From Bacteroides sp. (GTDB lineage Bacteria > Bacteroidota > Bacteroidia > Bacteroidales > Muribaculaceae), in contig JAAVEA010000016.1 in the NCBI GenBank assembly GCA_014801535.1, forward strand, positions 1 through 42,235: a stretch of DNA of 42,235 nucleotides. The letters are read 5' to 3'. The notes under the pieces are model-generated. The model was not told where the DNA came from and did no database searches. It saw nothing but the letters and a program-made list of their open reading frames with translations. A program made the translations under genes and the position numbers. Position 1 is the first letter of the stretch; each line of letters begins with the position of its first letter. This document shows positions 25,389 through 34,428 of the stretch, piece by piece.

Positions 25389-26351
25389 CTATCGCCAAGG
25401 GAATTCCGGCGGCACTGGTTTACCCTTCACTGTCATCCTTACTTTTGAACAGAACTCCCTTACAATTTTCTTCACCGGTCCGGGTTCCATTCCCAAAACC
25501 TTGAAAAGAAGTCCCGAGTCGTTCGGCAGATGCGTTATCCCCACGGCAAGCTTCTTTTCCCTATCAATATATGCTTCAGTAGCCTCATAAATCTTTTCTG
25601 CATTCTCCTTGGGAGTCATGACTATTACGTTAGCAAAAACATCATAGTTACCCATCACTCCAAGTTGACGGACAGGCACCACATTAGGATCAATCACAAA
25701 TTTTTCCCTGAATAGCTGCTCGCCATCAGGACGCTCTCCATGACTGCAAACAGAAAGGATGTCAAACTCAAAAAGTTCGCCATCTTTATAATACTTTCTG
25801 CCACCCATATATATTTCCGAATAGAATACGGTAGCCGTAGGATGCACATTCAAGCGTGTATCGCTGATAAAACGGGTATGTCTGCATGGAATTACCGGTT
25901 CAGGCATAAATTCAAGATACGCACCCTCTTCGAGCACAATATTCTGGATCATTCCCGAATAATTAAAGCGCATCTCGGCCAATTTAGTGGCGGCACCTGT
26001 CGATACCCATGCGAATGCATTCTTTCTTACGGTTATATCCTGTTGGTAACGGTCGCCGTCAACATTCGGACCACCGGATGAAAGAATATAGAGACATGGC
26101 ATCTCCGGCATCTCTTCATCAAAATATAACTCTTGTTGGGCAATCAACGGCACCCGGCGATCAAGATCACGGAGTATACTCTTCCCCCTTGCATCAAGTT
26201 CGAATCCAAGACGCAGATAACCATGTTTCCCGGGGGCTCCCACATACATCTGAGGTGGCTCCTTAAGATATGGCTGCATTTCCCGTGCTGTAGAGAAATC
26301 TACTTCAGGAATAGTCGTGTCTTTTAATTTTTCTACTGGATTAAGCGGCAT
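25389..26351 (-). CDS. ureD: Urease accessory protein UreD
   Basis: 320 residues, somewhat longer than many UreD proteins. Family features: GYLRLGFELDARGKSILRD, CLYILSSGGPNVDGDRYQ, ATKLAEMRFNYSG (normally A..K.YR...), EGAYLEFMPEPVIPCRHTRF and VFYSEIYMGGRKY. UreD binds apo-urease and forms a scaffold with UreF and UreG for nickel delivery. It is last in the accessory set, 3 nt after ureG. Confidence 0.93.
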   Translation of the reverse strand: MPLNPVEKLKDTTIPEVDFSTAREMQPYLKEPPQMYVGAPGKHGYLRLGFELDARGKSILRDLDRRVPLIAQQELYFDEEMPEMPCLYILSSGGPNVDGDRYQQDITVRKNAFAWVSTGAATKLAEMRFNYSGMIQNIVLEEGAYLEFMPEPVIPCRHTRFISDTRLNVHPTATVFYSEIYMGGRKYYKDGELFEFDILSVCSHGERPDGEQLFREKFVIDPNVVPVRQLGVMGNYDVFANVIVMTPKENAEKIYEATEAYIDREKKLAVGITHLPNDSGLLFKVLGMEPGPVKKIVREFCSKVRMTVKGKPVPPEFPWR

Positions 26352-26354
26352 ATC

Positions 26355-26981
26355 CTAATTCTCCTTTTTATCAAAAAGCGCCATCTTGAAGATAAGATCA
26401 ACAAGCTCCTCTATCCCTTCGCCTGTCATTGCATTGGTGAATACAAACGGTTTGCCGGGACGCATCAGTTTGGAATCATGATCCATCACCTCCAGACTTG
26501 CATTAACATATGGTGCAAGATCGGTTTTATTGATGACAAGAATATCACTCTGCGATATGCCCGGACCGTCCTTACGCGGAATCTTATCTCCGGCCGCAAC
26601 ATCGATCACATAAATGAAGAAATCCACAAGAGCGGGACTGAAAGTCAATGTAAGGTTGTCACCCCCCGACTCAATCAGCACTATGTCAGTATCAGGAAAT
26701 TTCTCCTCCATCTCCTCAACGGCGGCGATATTCATAGAGGGATCTTCCCGCACAGCCGTATGCGGACAAGCTCCTGTCTCAACACCGATAATCTTATCTT
26801 CTGCCAAAACACCCTTCAGTGTCTTGCGAACATGTTTGGCATCCTCAGTGGTGACAATATCATTTGTAATGATAAGTACCTTCTGACCAAGTTCGAGAAG
26901 GCGTGGAGTAATTGCCTCGATAAGGGCGGTTTTACCTGATCCGACAGGTCCGCCTACTCCTATTCTGCATGTCTGTGACAT
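26355..26981 (-). CDS. ureG: Urease accessory GTPase UreG
   Basis: 208 residues, standard for UreG. The P-loop GGPVGSGKT lies at residues 10-18, with [16 protein letters not shown] containing the CPH nickel-binding motif, IESGGDNLT and the guanine-specificity [11 protein letters not shown]. It hydrolyses GTP to drive nickel transfer into urease with UreE, UreF and UreD. No anomaly seen. Confidence 0.97.
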   Translation of the reverse strand: MSQTCRIGVGGPVGSGKTALIEAITPRLLELGQKVLIITNDIVTTEDAKHVRKTLKGVLAEDKIIGVETGACPHTAVREDPSMNIAAVEEMEEKFPDTDIVLIESGGDNLTLTFSPALVDFFIYVIDVAAGDKIPRKDGPGISQSDILVINKTDLAPYVNASLEVMDHDSKLMRPGKPFVFTNAMTGEGIEELVDLIFKMALFDKKEN

Positions 26982-27023
26982 ATTATTGTTTCTGGTTATG
27001 AGTTTAAAGTGTTATATACAAAA

Positions 27024-27728
27024 TCAGTTCATGAACATACGCATCGCTCCCTTCTCATGCAGCGACGCCAATATATCAAGTTCGGGAAAGAAGGCATTCA
27101 TATCTTTCAATTCCATTTTGGAAGCTTCGTCATAGAGAGCTTCCACTCTGTCAGAAAGATCGAAGAGAATCTTCTGAGTGTCGTAATGAGACACCTTGAC
27201 ACATCTCAGAGCGGCGGAAAGAACCATGTTGACCACTCCATATTGATGGGCACAGAAAAGATCGCGTTCGTTGACTCCGGCAGCAGCATATGCAATTCCC
27301 TGCGCTATAGGGAAAGTGCCCGGTGTTTGATCACTCTTTATCTCCTCCAACCATTTTGCTATTATCGGGCTGTCAAAAAGTTTTACGGCGAGCTCAGCAA
27401 ATTTCTTGCCCATACGCTTCAGCATCAGGCGTGCCTCATCGTTCATTTTAAAAAGAATCAACATCTTGTCGGCTTCCCGAATTTTATCATAATCTGAAGC
27501 CAAGAAAGCACGGTGTGCATGTAGTGCCGCCACTCCATCGCTATACGCGGCCTGAAGCGACTGGCTCCATACAAACTCCCGTAGCGTAGCGGCATCATTC
27601 ACCATATTCTCAAATCCTGCGGTTTCCAAACCGTTGGAAAATGAAAATGTTCCAACCGGAAAAGTGGAATCGGTGAATTGCAGCAGTCGGGATATTGCGG
27701 CGAAACTGGAATCAGTGGGTGTGCTCAT
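27024..27728 (-). CDS. ureF: Urease accessory protein UreF
   Basis: 234 residues, all-helical UreF fold. Motifs: LLQFTDSTFPVGTFSFSNGLE, DGVAALHAHRA, and C-terminal segments around GIAYAAAGVNERDLFCAHQYG. UreF gates UreG in the maturation complex. Its start overlaps ureE by 17 nt, implying coupled translation; ureG follows 42 nt downstream. Confidence 0.94.
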   Translation of the reverse strand: MSTPTDSSFAAISRLLQFTDSTFPVGTFSFSNGLETAGFENMVNDAATLREFVWSQSLQAAYSDGVAALHAHRAFLASDYDKIREADKMLILFKMNDEARLMLKRMGKKFAELAVKLFDSPIIAKWLEEIKSDQTPGTFPIAQGIAYAAAGVNERDLFCAHQYGVVNMVLSAALRCVKVSHYDTQKILFDLSDRVEALYDEASKMELKDMNAFFPELDILASLHEKGAMRMFMN

Positions 27729-28335
27729 GTGCTATGCCGTTTTCATCAAAATGAACATGAGTAGTGGGATGATGATGACCATCTCCATGCGCATGGCTCT
27801 CATGACCTGCCCCACCGAACAATCTGCGAATTTCATGAGGTGCCAGATATGGTATTATTTCAAGTCCCTTCTGGAATTCAAATTCGACTCCCTCAAGATG
27901 ATGAGTCTCCATTACAGAAAGCATCACTTTCTTATCGACAGTGAGAGGAACATAAACTTTTGTTCCTTTCACAACCGCGGGCCAATGCTGGTTTCCTATG
28001 GCGTGGCCGAGCTCTACCGACCGTCGGATGATCGTTTCCGGAGTCTGATCGGCAAGAGAACCAAGGTCAATTACAAGAACCGGGTTAAGTTCAATTTTCA
28101 ATACGGCCGCTTTCTTGGTTTCCGGATCAAATTCTATCACATCGCCGTCGACCACCTGTGTATGCCGTTTCAAAGCCACGGGATATTCGGCTCCGCTTGT
28201 CCCTTTTGTGAGGAAACGGCTTTTTTGTGCAGTCCATTGGTCAAGGAATATATAGTCTATCTCCGCATCAGCAAGTTTTCCCTTCCACTCAGCATCGCGA
28301 TTCATATTCCCTAATATTTCGCTATATACTTTCAT
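27712..28335 (-). CDS. ureE: Urease accessory nickel chaperone UreE
   Basis: 207 residues. The N-terminal part (WKGKLADAEIDYIFLDQWTA) and central nickel-binding domain (GNQHWPAVVKGTKVYVPL with HHLEGVEFEFQKG) fit UreE. The C-terminus is a His-rich metal-binding tail (HGDGHHHPTTHVHF, HEHTH). It hands nickel to UreG. The ATG at 28333-28335 is preferred to the TTG just before it. It is the first gene after the strong ureC terminator, so it needs its own promoter or readthrough. Confidence 0.93.
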   Translation of the reverse strand: MKVYSEILGNMNRDAEWKGKLADAEIDYIFLDQWTAQKSRFLTKGTSGAEYPVALKRHTQVVDGDVIEFDPETKKAAVLKIELNPVLVIDLGSLADQTPETIIRRSVELGHAIGNQHWPAVVKGTKVYVPLTVDKKVMLSVMETHHLEGVEFEFQKGLEIIPYLAPHEIRRLFGGAGHESHAHGDGHHHPTTHVHFDENGIAHEHTH

Positions 28336-28445
28336 CAATTTTATAATTAATAATTTCAGTTAAAAGAGGGATTTTCCTTAAATCTTCTCACCCTCCAAAA
28401 CTAAAAAGCTTTAACAAATGAAAAAGTTCACAAAAAAATAAAAAA

Positions 28446-28471
28446 AGACGCGACCATTAGCGATCGCGTCT
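28446..28471 (-). terminator. Intrinsic terminator between ureC and ureE
   Basis: An 8-bp GC-rich stem, agacgcga with tcgcgtct, closes a 10-nt loop; on the minus strand it is followed by TTTTTTTATTTTTTT. It lies 22 nt after the ureC stop and before ureE in the same direction. A possible -7 box, TAGTTTTG on the minus strand (28396-28403), sits between it and ureE. Confidence 0.87.
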
Positions 28472-28493
28472 ACATATGTACGACTTATACAAA

Positions 28494-30212
28494 TCAGCTA
28501 AACCAATAGAGTTGTCCCAAAGGAAGATCCTTCGCAGGAGGAACAGTTGCAAGATAACCGTCAACTGTAACATCGAAGGTTTCAGGATTAACCTCAATAC
28601 GCGGAGTCGCACCATTACGCACCATATCCATCTTCGTCAGCTGACGGGTTCCTTTCACGGGATATATCAGACTCTTCAAGCCATATTTATCCTTGATTCC
28701 GTTTGCGACTGAAGCCTGGCTAACAAAGCTGAATCGAGTTTTGAATAATGCTTCACCGAATGCCCCATACATCGGACGCATAATCTTAGGCTGTGGAGTA
28801 GTAAGAGAAGCATTGGGGTCACCCATGTTTGCCCAGTTAATAAATCCACCTTTAATCACAAGCTGAGGCTTAGTTCCGAAGAAAGCCGGTTCCCAAAGCA
28901 CGAGGTCGGCCATCTTTCCTTTTTCGATAGATCCGAGCACATCGGAGATACCGTAGCATATAGCCGGGTTTAGGGTTATCTGTGCCAGATAACGCAATAC
29001 ACGGAAGTTATCATTGTTATCGCTGTCTTCGGGCAACTTACCTCTTACCGATTTCATATAAGAAGCCATCTGGAATGTTCTCATAAACGATTCGCCCACA
29101 CGACCCATTGCCTGAGAGTCGGAAGAAACCATAGAGATGATTCCAAGATCATGGAACACATTCTCTGCCGCCTGAGTCTCCGGACGAACGCGGCTTTCGG
29201 CAAACGCTACATCAGAAGGGATCTTCGGATTAAGGTTATGACACACCATAATCATATCGAAGAGCTCGGCCTGAGAGTTGATTCCGAACGGAAGTGTAGG
29301 GTTGGTTGAAGAAGGAAGGACATTCATCATTGATGCCACTTTCAAAAGGTCGGGAGCATGTCCGCCGCCTGCACCTTCCGTGTGATACGTATGAATCGTG
29401 CGTCCATCAATGGCTGCAAGTGTATCCTCCACATAACCGCTCTCATTAAGGGTATCTGTATGAATTGCAACCTGAACATCATAATTATCAGCCACTTCCA
29501 TACATGTACGGATAGCAGCCGGAGTAGCACCCCAATCCTCATGTATTTTGAAACCGCAAGCTCCTGCATCAAGTTGATTACGCAGAATCTCCGAAGTAGA
29601 GCAGTTACCCTTGCCAAGGAATCCAAGGTTGATAGGAAGAGAATCTGCAGCCTGAAGCATTTTCTCGATGTTCCACGGACCTGAAGTAATAGTCGTACCG
29701 TTAGATCCGTCTGTCGGACCGATTCCACCACCGATCAAAGTGGTGATACCGTTGGAAAGACATTCATATGCCTGCTGTGGAGCAACCATATGCACATGTC
29801 CATCAATACCGGCAGCCGTAAGAATCATATGTTCTCCGGAAATGGCATCTGTTGAAGGCCCCGTCACAAGATCGGGCGAAACACCCTTCATGACATTCGG
29901 GTTACCCGCCTTTCCCACACCGGCGATCTTACCGTCTTTTATACCTACATCTGCCTTCACAACACCCAATACCGGGTCTATGATAGTAACGTTGGTTATT
30001 ACAAGGTCAAGGCTTCCTCCATCGGAAGTGCATTCATTTGCAAGACCCATACCATCGCGTAAAGTCTTGCCGCCGCCATAGACAACCTCATCTCCATATA
30101 CACGGAGATCCTTTTCAATCTCTACATATAGGTCAGTATTACCCAATCTGATCTTATCTCCTACGGTGGGACCGAAGAGCATATTGTTTTCCTGTCTTGA
30201 TACTATTGCCAT
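28494..30212 (-). CDS. ureC: Urease subunit alpha (catalytic)
   Basis: 572 residues, full length. All catalytic positions are present: His139 and His141 (GIDGHVHMV), carbamylated Lys222 ([12 protein letters not shown]), His251 ([10 protein letters not shown]), His277 ([12 protein letters not shown]), flap Cys324-His325 (MVCHNL) and Asp365 (SSDSQAMGR). It holds two nickel ions and hydrolyses urea to ammonia and carbamate. Flap residue 326 is Asn where many ureases have a second His, a minor change. It follows ureB by 6 nt and is closed by a terminator. Confidence 0.98.
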   Translation of the reverse strand: MAIVSRQENNMLFGPTVGDKIRLGNTDLYVEIEKDLRVYGDEVVYGGGKTLRDGMGLANECTSDGGSLDLVITNVTIIDPVLGVVKADVGIKDGKIAGVGKAGNPNVMKGVSPDLVTGPSTDAISGEHMILTAAGIDGHVHMVAPQQAYECLSNGITTLIGGGIGPTDGSNGTTITSGPWNIEKMLQAADSLPINLGFLGKGNCSTSEILRNQLDAGACGFKIHEDWGATPAAIRTCMEVADNYDVQVAIHTDTLNESGYVEDTLAAIDGRTIHTYHTEGAGGGHAPDLLKVASMMNVLPSSTNPTLPFGINSQAELFDMIMVCHNLNPKIPSDVAFAESRVRPETQAAENVFHDLGIISMVSSDSQAMGRVGESFMRTFQMASYMKSVRGKLPEDSDNNDNFRVLRYLAQITLNPAICYGISDVLGSIEKGKMADLVLWEPAFFGTKPQLVIKGGFINWANMGDPNASLTTPQPKIMRPMYGAFGEALFKTRFSFVSQASVANGIKDKYGLKSLIYPVKGTRQLTKMDMVRNGATPRIEVNPETFDVTVDGYLATVPPAKDLPLGQLYWFS

Positions 30213-30218
30213 GGCGGA

Positions 30219-30791
30219 TTATTTTTTTATTTCGTTTTCAGTATATTCCGCTTCGGCTTCATCTTCCGACACGGTTTTATATCCATATTCCTTAACTCGG
30301 CGCATCGCCTCTATCTTCTTGGGATAGAATGTCGGACTATCTTCAAGACCGGTATAGCCGTTCACAAGGTCATCGAAACCGATAACGCGGCGTTTGCCGG
30401 AATAAGCCACAAGCTCTACCTCCTTCTCCTCTCCCGGCTCAAAACGGACAGCTGTAGTAGCAGGGATGTTAAGATGATATCCGAAAGCCTTGCTTCGGTC
30501 GAATTCCATATATCTGTTAACCTCAAAGAAGTGGAAATGTGAACCTATCTGCACGGGACGGTCACCGGTGTTACGGACAACCAATTTAACTGTGCGACGG
30601 TTAGCATTATATTCAATATCTCCATCTGCAAGAATCACTCCACCAACCGGCACAGCTTCTTTGGGTGTGAAGCCCGGGGTATTAGGATATGCAATAGGCG
30701 GTGTGCCTTGAAATACGCCATTGGGCTGAGAATAAGTAGCCTCAGATGCGCTTTGTGTGTTTGCGGTGTTCGCGCTTGTTGTATCGCTCAT
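30219..30791 (-). CDS. ureB: Urease subunit beta, with N-terminal extension
   Basis: 190 residues, well above the usual ~100-120. The core is typical: [58 protein letters not shown] and VYSGKR-like [12 protein letters not shown]. About 45 residues rich in Ser, Thr, Asn and Ala precede it and about 30 acidic residues follow. The extension is not fused to UreA, which is a separate gene upstream, so its role is unclear. Confidence 0.95.
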   Translation of the reverse strand: MSDTTSANTANTQSASEATYSQPNGVFQGTPPIAYPNTPGFTPKEAVPVGGVILADGDIEYNANRRTVKLVVRNTGDRPVQIGSHFHFFEVNRYMEFDRSKAFGYHLNIPATTAVRFEPGEEKEVELVAYSGKRRVIGFDDLVNGYTGLEDSPTFYPKKIEAMRRVKEYGYKTVSEDEAEAEYTENEIKK

Positions 30792-30866
30792 AATACTTTT
30801 CTTTTTATTCGAGTTTTTATGGTTCTCACAGAATTTAACCGTGAGTCACTGAAATCTCCTGATTCC

Positions 30867-31169
30867 TTATTTAATGGGCTGATGAATGCTGACCAGACGA
30901 GAACCATCGGTAAATACAGCCTCAACCTGAAGAAGAGTGATCATATCCGCAACACCGTCCATCACCTGCTCTTTGGTGAGAACATTTGCTGCATCATGCA
31001 TCACTTCCTCCACTGTCTTCCCCTCTCGTGCACCTTCAAGCGCGCAGCTGGTTATGTAGGCAACTGCTTCGGGATAATTCAACTTCAACCCTTTTTTAAG
31101 CCGGCGCTCTGCAATGAGTCCTACCATAAGAAGAGTGAGCTTGTCTTGTTCTTTTGGCGTAAAATGCAT
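30867..31169 (-). CDS. ureA: Urease subunit gamma
   Basis: 100 residues, standard UreA length. Sequence includes [52 protein letters not shown] and the C-terminal [18 protein letters not shown]. It is the first gene of the urease operon, transcribed leftwards; ureB begins 75 nt further on. Promoter elements upstream were not identified with confidence. Confidence 0.97.
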   Translation of the reverse strand: MHFTPKEQDKLTLLMVGLIAERRLKKGLKLNYPEAVAYITSCALEGAREGKTVEEVMHDAANVLTKEQVMDGVADMITLLQVEAVFTDGSRLVSIHQPIK

Positions 31170-31584
31170 AACTAATTGTTTTTTTTGGAGATTGTTTTTC
31201 TTATTTAATCAGAAGGAACGAACACAATGCACGCACCTTCTCTTTTTATGTATATATTTTCTAACACTTTTTTCGCCCCTTTGTTCTAATTATTCATTTA
31301 TTTATAATTGTTCTAAATTATACCTTCCAATCAAACATTAAAAGAAATAAATTTGAATTGATGACTCAGGCTGCATCTATATTTCGTAAGTAGTGCTAAT
31401 AATTCTATTAATGAATCAGCCTGAATCTTACGTAAGATTCAGGCTGATTCATTTTCTTTTTTGAAAACTTAGAATTAATTGATTTTTTTTGCGTTACAAT
31501 GTTTTATTCAATTTTCGTAATACCCATTATTATGCAGTATCTTGCATTGGATATCTTTTTAATTAATTTAAAGGTTAAGAACTG
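31170..31584. other. Non-coding stretch upstream of ureA with a 44-bp palindrome
   Basis: About 415 AT-rich bases between ureA and a small membrane gene read in the same direction. It must contain the urease promoter; a clear TAnnTTTG box with proper spacing was not found on the minus strand. The palindrome at 31410-31453 is the only strong structure. Confidence 0.5.
31410..31453. repeat. Perfect 44-bp palindrome
   Basis: Left arm aatgaatcagcctgaatcttac (31410-31431) and right arm 31432-31453 are exact reverse complements with no spacer. On the plus strand it is followed by ttcttttttg, an apparent U-tract. On the minus strand it lies after the small gene at 31585, where it could act as a terminator. 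It may alternatively be a protein-binding or recombination site. Confidence 0.9.
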
Positions 31585-31782
31585 TCAGCGACCCAGAAAT
31601 TTTCTGAATAAGCTCTGAGAAGTAATCACATCATCTTTCTCGTCAATGTCCTTGCGCAATTGGTTGATCTCCTCCTCTTCTGTGTGAAAATTGCCTGTAA
31701 ACAACTGATTGATTCCAAGGAGAATCATCACCATCGCAACCAATATGATCAATACCAGCATACCTTTTAAAATTAAGATCAT
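31585..31782 (-). CDS. Small single-pass membrane protein, unknown function
   Basis: 65 residues: MILILKGMLVLIILVAMVMI forms a membrane helix, followed by an acidic and charged region (TEEEEINQLRKDIDEKDD) that could form a short coiled coil, and a basic end (FRKFLGR). Not recognised as a known family. The clean helix-plus-charged-tail pattern and the palindrome or terminator behind it favour a real gene, but no homolog is recalled. Confidence 0.45.
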   Translation of the reverse strand: MILILKGMLVLIILVAMVMILLGINQLFTGNFHTEEEEINQLRKDIDEKDDVITSQSLFRKFLGR

Positions 31783-32274
31783 ATTTTCAAAACTGTTCAG
31801 ATTATTACTTTATTTTATTCACTTGTGTTTTCACTCCTTCGACGTCTTGAAGTTGCATTTTCACTTCATATAACATTTATTTTTGAAAATGTATCACGAA
31901 TCACCAACTTTTTTCTTAAAAATTTTTCAAGTAACACATTATTATGTTAATTTTCATATACTTAACTTATATAATACTTTTATTTAGATTAATATTATAG
32001 AAAAAGAGTGACTAACTTTTTCTAAAATATATTTAACTTTTACAAACACTATGAATGATAATTATTCATAATCACTATTGAAAAGGGATAATGAATTCCC
32101 TTTACATTTCATACACTTATTTTTCATACACTTATTTATCATGCAACCGAACATTATTAAATAATGATACGTTATAACAATGAACATAGCGGACAAGTGT
32201 CGCAATAATGTTCCTATTAAAAGCACACAATTTGCGAAAACAAACAACATCAATAAAGGTTAAACATTAGTGTT
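31783..32274. other. AT-rich intergenic region with a 15-bp tandem repeat
   Basis: About 490 bases, very AT-rich, between divergent genes. It contains two copies of ttcatacacttattt in tandem (about 32108-32137). A minus-strand open frame at 32062-32253 runs through this repeat and gives Cys-Met-Lys-rich low complexity, so it is not called. The promoter of the leucine-rich-repeat gene must lie here, but no clear TAnnTTTG box was found. Confidence 0.5.
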
Positions 32275-33339
32275 ATGAAAAGAACAGTATTATTTCTCGC
32301 AGCAGTCATGACTATGAGCTGCGGCTTTGCCCAGAGTCTTAATAAGAAGGAGGCAAAAGCAATTATGACTTACCTGTCTCAGCCATCGGCTAAAGGAGGT
32401 ACAAACGCACAGGCATTAGGAATAAATGTGTCAAACCTTGCCTCAGCCTCCGGTCTTAAGATTGAAAACGGGCATGTCACTGAGATTGATTGGAAAGGGA
32501 AAGATCTTGCAGGGAATCTTAATTTATCAGGCTTTGATGCTCTTACAAAAGTGGATGTATCCAACAACAAGATCACAAGCCTTACAATAGACGCAGATCC
32601 CGCTCTGGTCGACATCAATGCGGCAAAAAACAGAATACACACCGTGAGCATCACCAACGCGCCTCAGGTGCAGGATCTTCGTCTACAGAGAAACCGTATA
32701 GCAGAATTTGACATCGCAGGGGTGCCTTTCCTTAAGAGATTCAACATCTCAGGTAACGCTCTCGAGGGTCTTGATGTCTCTTCTCTCGCAAATCTGGAAT
32801 ATCTGAATGTGATGAGCAACCGCCTCACTACACTGAACGTCTCAATGTGCCAGAATCTTAAATCTCTTTATGCCGCTTATAATGACCTCTCCGCTCTTCA
32901 GCTCGACGGTCTTGCTAAATTGGAAAATCTTAATGTCAACAGCAATAAGCTCTCTAAATTCTATGCGCAGAATCTCCCGGCACTGAGCACTCTTCTCTGC
33001 TCTGACAACCACATGGTTGACCTTGCTGTAAAAGGTTGTGAGGCAATCAATCAGATTTGGGCTCCTTATAATAGCCTCACCTCATTCTCAGTGTCAAATG
33101 CACCTGCATTGGCATTCGTGAATCTGGAGTGGAATAACCTTACCTACCTGAATCTGTCGAATCTTAACTTCCTGCAGCAGGTGAATGCAGCCAACAATCA
33201 GCTTGTCACTCTTGACGTTTCGTTCGATCCCTACCTTCGCTTAGTAAACGTAAGCAACAATGATCTTCTCACCGATCTACGTACGGAAGGAGACCCGATG
33301 CTTGCACATGTGATAGGCTACAGCAATTGGGATTTCTGA
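32275..33339 (+). CDS. Secreted leucine-rich-repeat protein
   Basis: 354 residues: signal peptide MKRTVLFLAAVMTMSCGFAQ, a short linker, then about twelve repeats of roughly 21 residues of the type L..L.V..N.L..L, for example LEYLNVMSNRLTTLNVSMC and LENLNVNSNKLSKF. The pattern resembles internalin-like LRR proteins of gut Bacteroidales. No C-terminal secretion or anchor domain is visible, so it is probably periplasmic or released. The ligand is unknown. A terminator follows 26 nt after the stop. Confidence 0.82.
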   Translation: MKRTVLFLAAVMTMSCGFAQSLNKKEAKAIMTYLSQPSAKGGTNAQALGINVSNLASASGLKIENGHVTEIDWKGKDLAGNLNLSGFDALTKVDVSNNKITSLTIDADPALVDINAAKNRIHTVSITNAPQVQDLRLQRNRIAEFDIAGVPFLKRFNISGNALEGLDVSSLANLEYLNVMSNRLTTLNVSMCQNLKSLYAAYNDLSALQLDGLAKLENLNVNSNKLSKFYAQNLPALSTLLCSDNHMVDLAVKGCEAINQIWAPYNSLTSFSVSNAPALAFVNLEWNNLTYLNLSNLNFLQQVNAANNQLVTLDVSFDPYLRLVNVSNNDLLTDLRTEGDPMLAHVIGYSNWDF

Positions 33340-33364
33340 TAATAGTCTTATTAAATTCATATAG

Positions 33365-33392
33365 AAAAGCCATCGGAAAACCGATGGCTTTT
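33365..33392 (+). terminator. Intrinsic terminator after the LRR gene
   Basis: A 12-bp stem, aaaagccatcgg with ccgatggctttt, closes an aaaa loop and runs into a T-tract (33389-33394). It is placed 26 nt after the LRR stop codon. Confidence 0.9.
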
Positions 33393-33563
33393 TTGCATAT
33401 TTTCCATTTCCTTATTACCTTTGCAACAACGATTTTATCAAGCAAGTGTTCAAAATTAATTTATACCATATGCGACCCCAAAAGAAGCCGCAGACGGCAT
33501 AAAAGATATAGATAGCACTTACTGTAGTATAATTGTGAATTCCTACCTATTTACTTTTTAATT

Positions 33564-34418
33564 ATGCCTTCATATTCGACACTTATTGCAGATGCCGGGT
33601 CAACCAAAGTAGAATGGGCTATCGTGAAAGATAAAATTTCAAGAGAAGCACGCTTCACGACAACCGGCATAAATGCCCTTATCTCATCTGACGATGATAT
33701 TAGAGCCACTCTGCATGAAGTTACCGAAAAAATAGGAGAAAATGTAATTATCAACCGAATCTTCTATTATGGAGCCGGATGCGCCACTCCCGCAATTTGT
33801 AAAAAACTCACTTCCTCCATTCAAGAGATATGGCCAGATGCCACAGTTTACGTAGCGTCCGATCTGGAGGGAGCAGCAAAATCATTGCTCGGCAAATCTG
33901 ACGGAATTGCATGTATTCTCGGCACAGGATCGAATTCCGCTCTATTTGACGGGGAAAAAATAGTAATGAATATCCCTCCCTTAGGATTCATTCTTGGAGA
34001 TGAAGGGAGCGGAACGGCTCTCGGGAAGCGACTTATCAAGGAGATTTACAAAAGCGATATCCCCTCCGATTTGAAAACTCTTTTTTTCAGTGAAACCGAC
34101 CTATCACTGCCTGAAATACTTGACAAGGTGTATCGTTCCCCGGCTCCCAACAAATTTATTGCGTCGCTTGTTCCATTTATAAGAAAACATATCGAACATC
34201 CGTTAATTAATAATATGGTGATTGAGGAATTCAAGGAGTTTTTCCGACGTAATGTCTCCTTATATCCCGATGCCAAAGAAAAGCCCGTCAGCTTTACCGG
34301 CTCTGTGGCGTTTTATTTTGAGCCTCAGCTTAGGGAAGCCGCACAAGCCGAAGGATTTTTCACAGACAAAATCACCAATACCCCTATGGATGGACTCATT
34401 TCTTATCATTTAAGTTGA
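33564..34418 (+). CDS. BadF/BadG-type sugar kinase (N-acetylglucosamine kinase-like)
   Basis: 284 residues of the ASKHA ATPase fold. The phosphate-binding motifs are visible: LIADAGSTKVEWAIV at the N-terminus, ILGTGSNSALFDG in the middle, GFILGDEGSGTALGKR and FTGSVAFYF near the C-terminus. GDEGSG is typical of the glucosamine/N-acetylglucosamine kinase branch of BadF. It probably phosphorylates an amino sugar, for example from cell-wall recycling or host glycans; the exact substrate is unproven. The next gene follows by 10 nt. Confidence 0.87.
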   Translation: MPSYSTLIADAGSTKVEWAIVKDKISREARFTTTGINALISSDDDIRATLHEVTEKIGENVIINRIFYYGAGCATPAICKKLTSSIQEIWPDATVYVASDLEGAAKSLLGKSDGIACILGTGSNSALFDGEKIVMNIPPLGFILGDEGSGTALGKRLIKEIYKSDIPSDLKTLFFSETDLSLPEILDKVYRSPAPNKFIASLVPFIRKHIEHPLINNMVIEEFKEFFRRNVSLYPDAKEKPVSFTGSVAFYFEPQLREAAQAEGFFTDKITNTPMDGLISYHLS

Positions 34419-34428
34419 TTCTTGGACC

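Noticed and set aside
25389..31169. Urease cluster as a horizontally acquired island
   Set aside because: No integrase, tRNA site or repeat boundary flanks it, and the codon usage looks like that of the neighbours by eye.
32062..32253. 63-codon minus-strand open frame
   Set aside because: It is translated from an AT-rich tandem repeat and gives Cys-Met-Lys low complexity.
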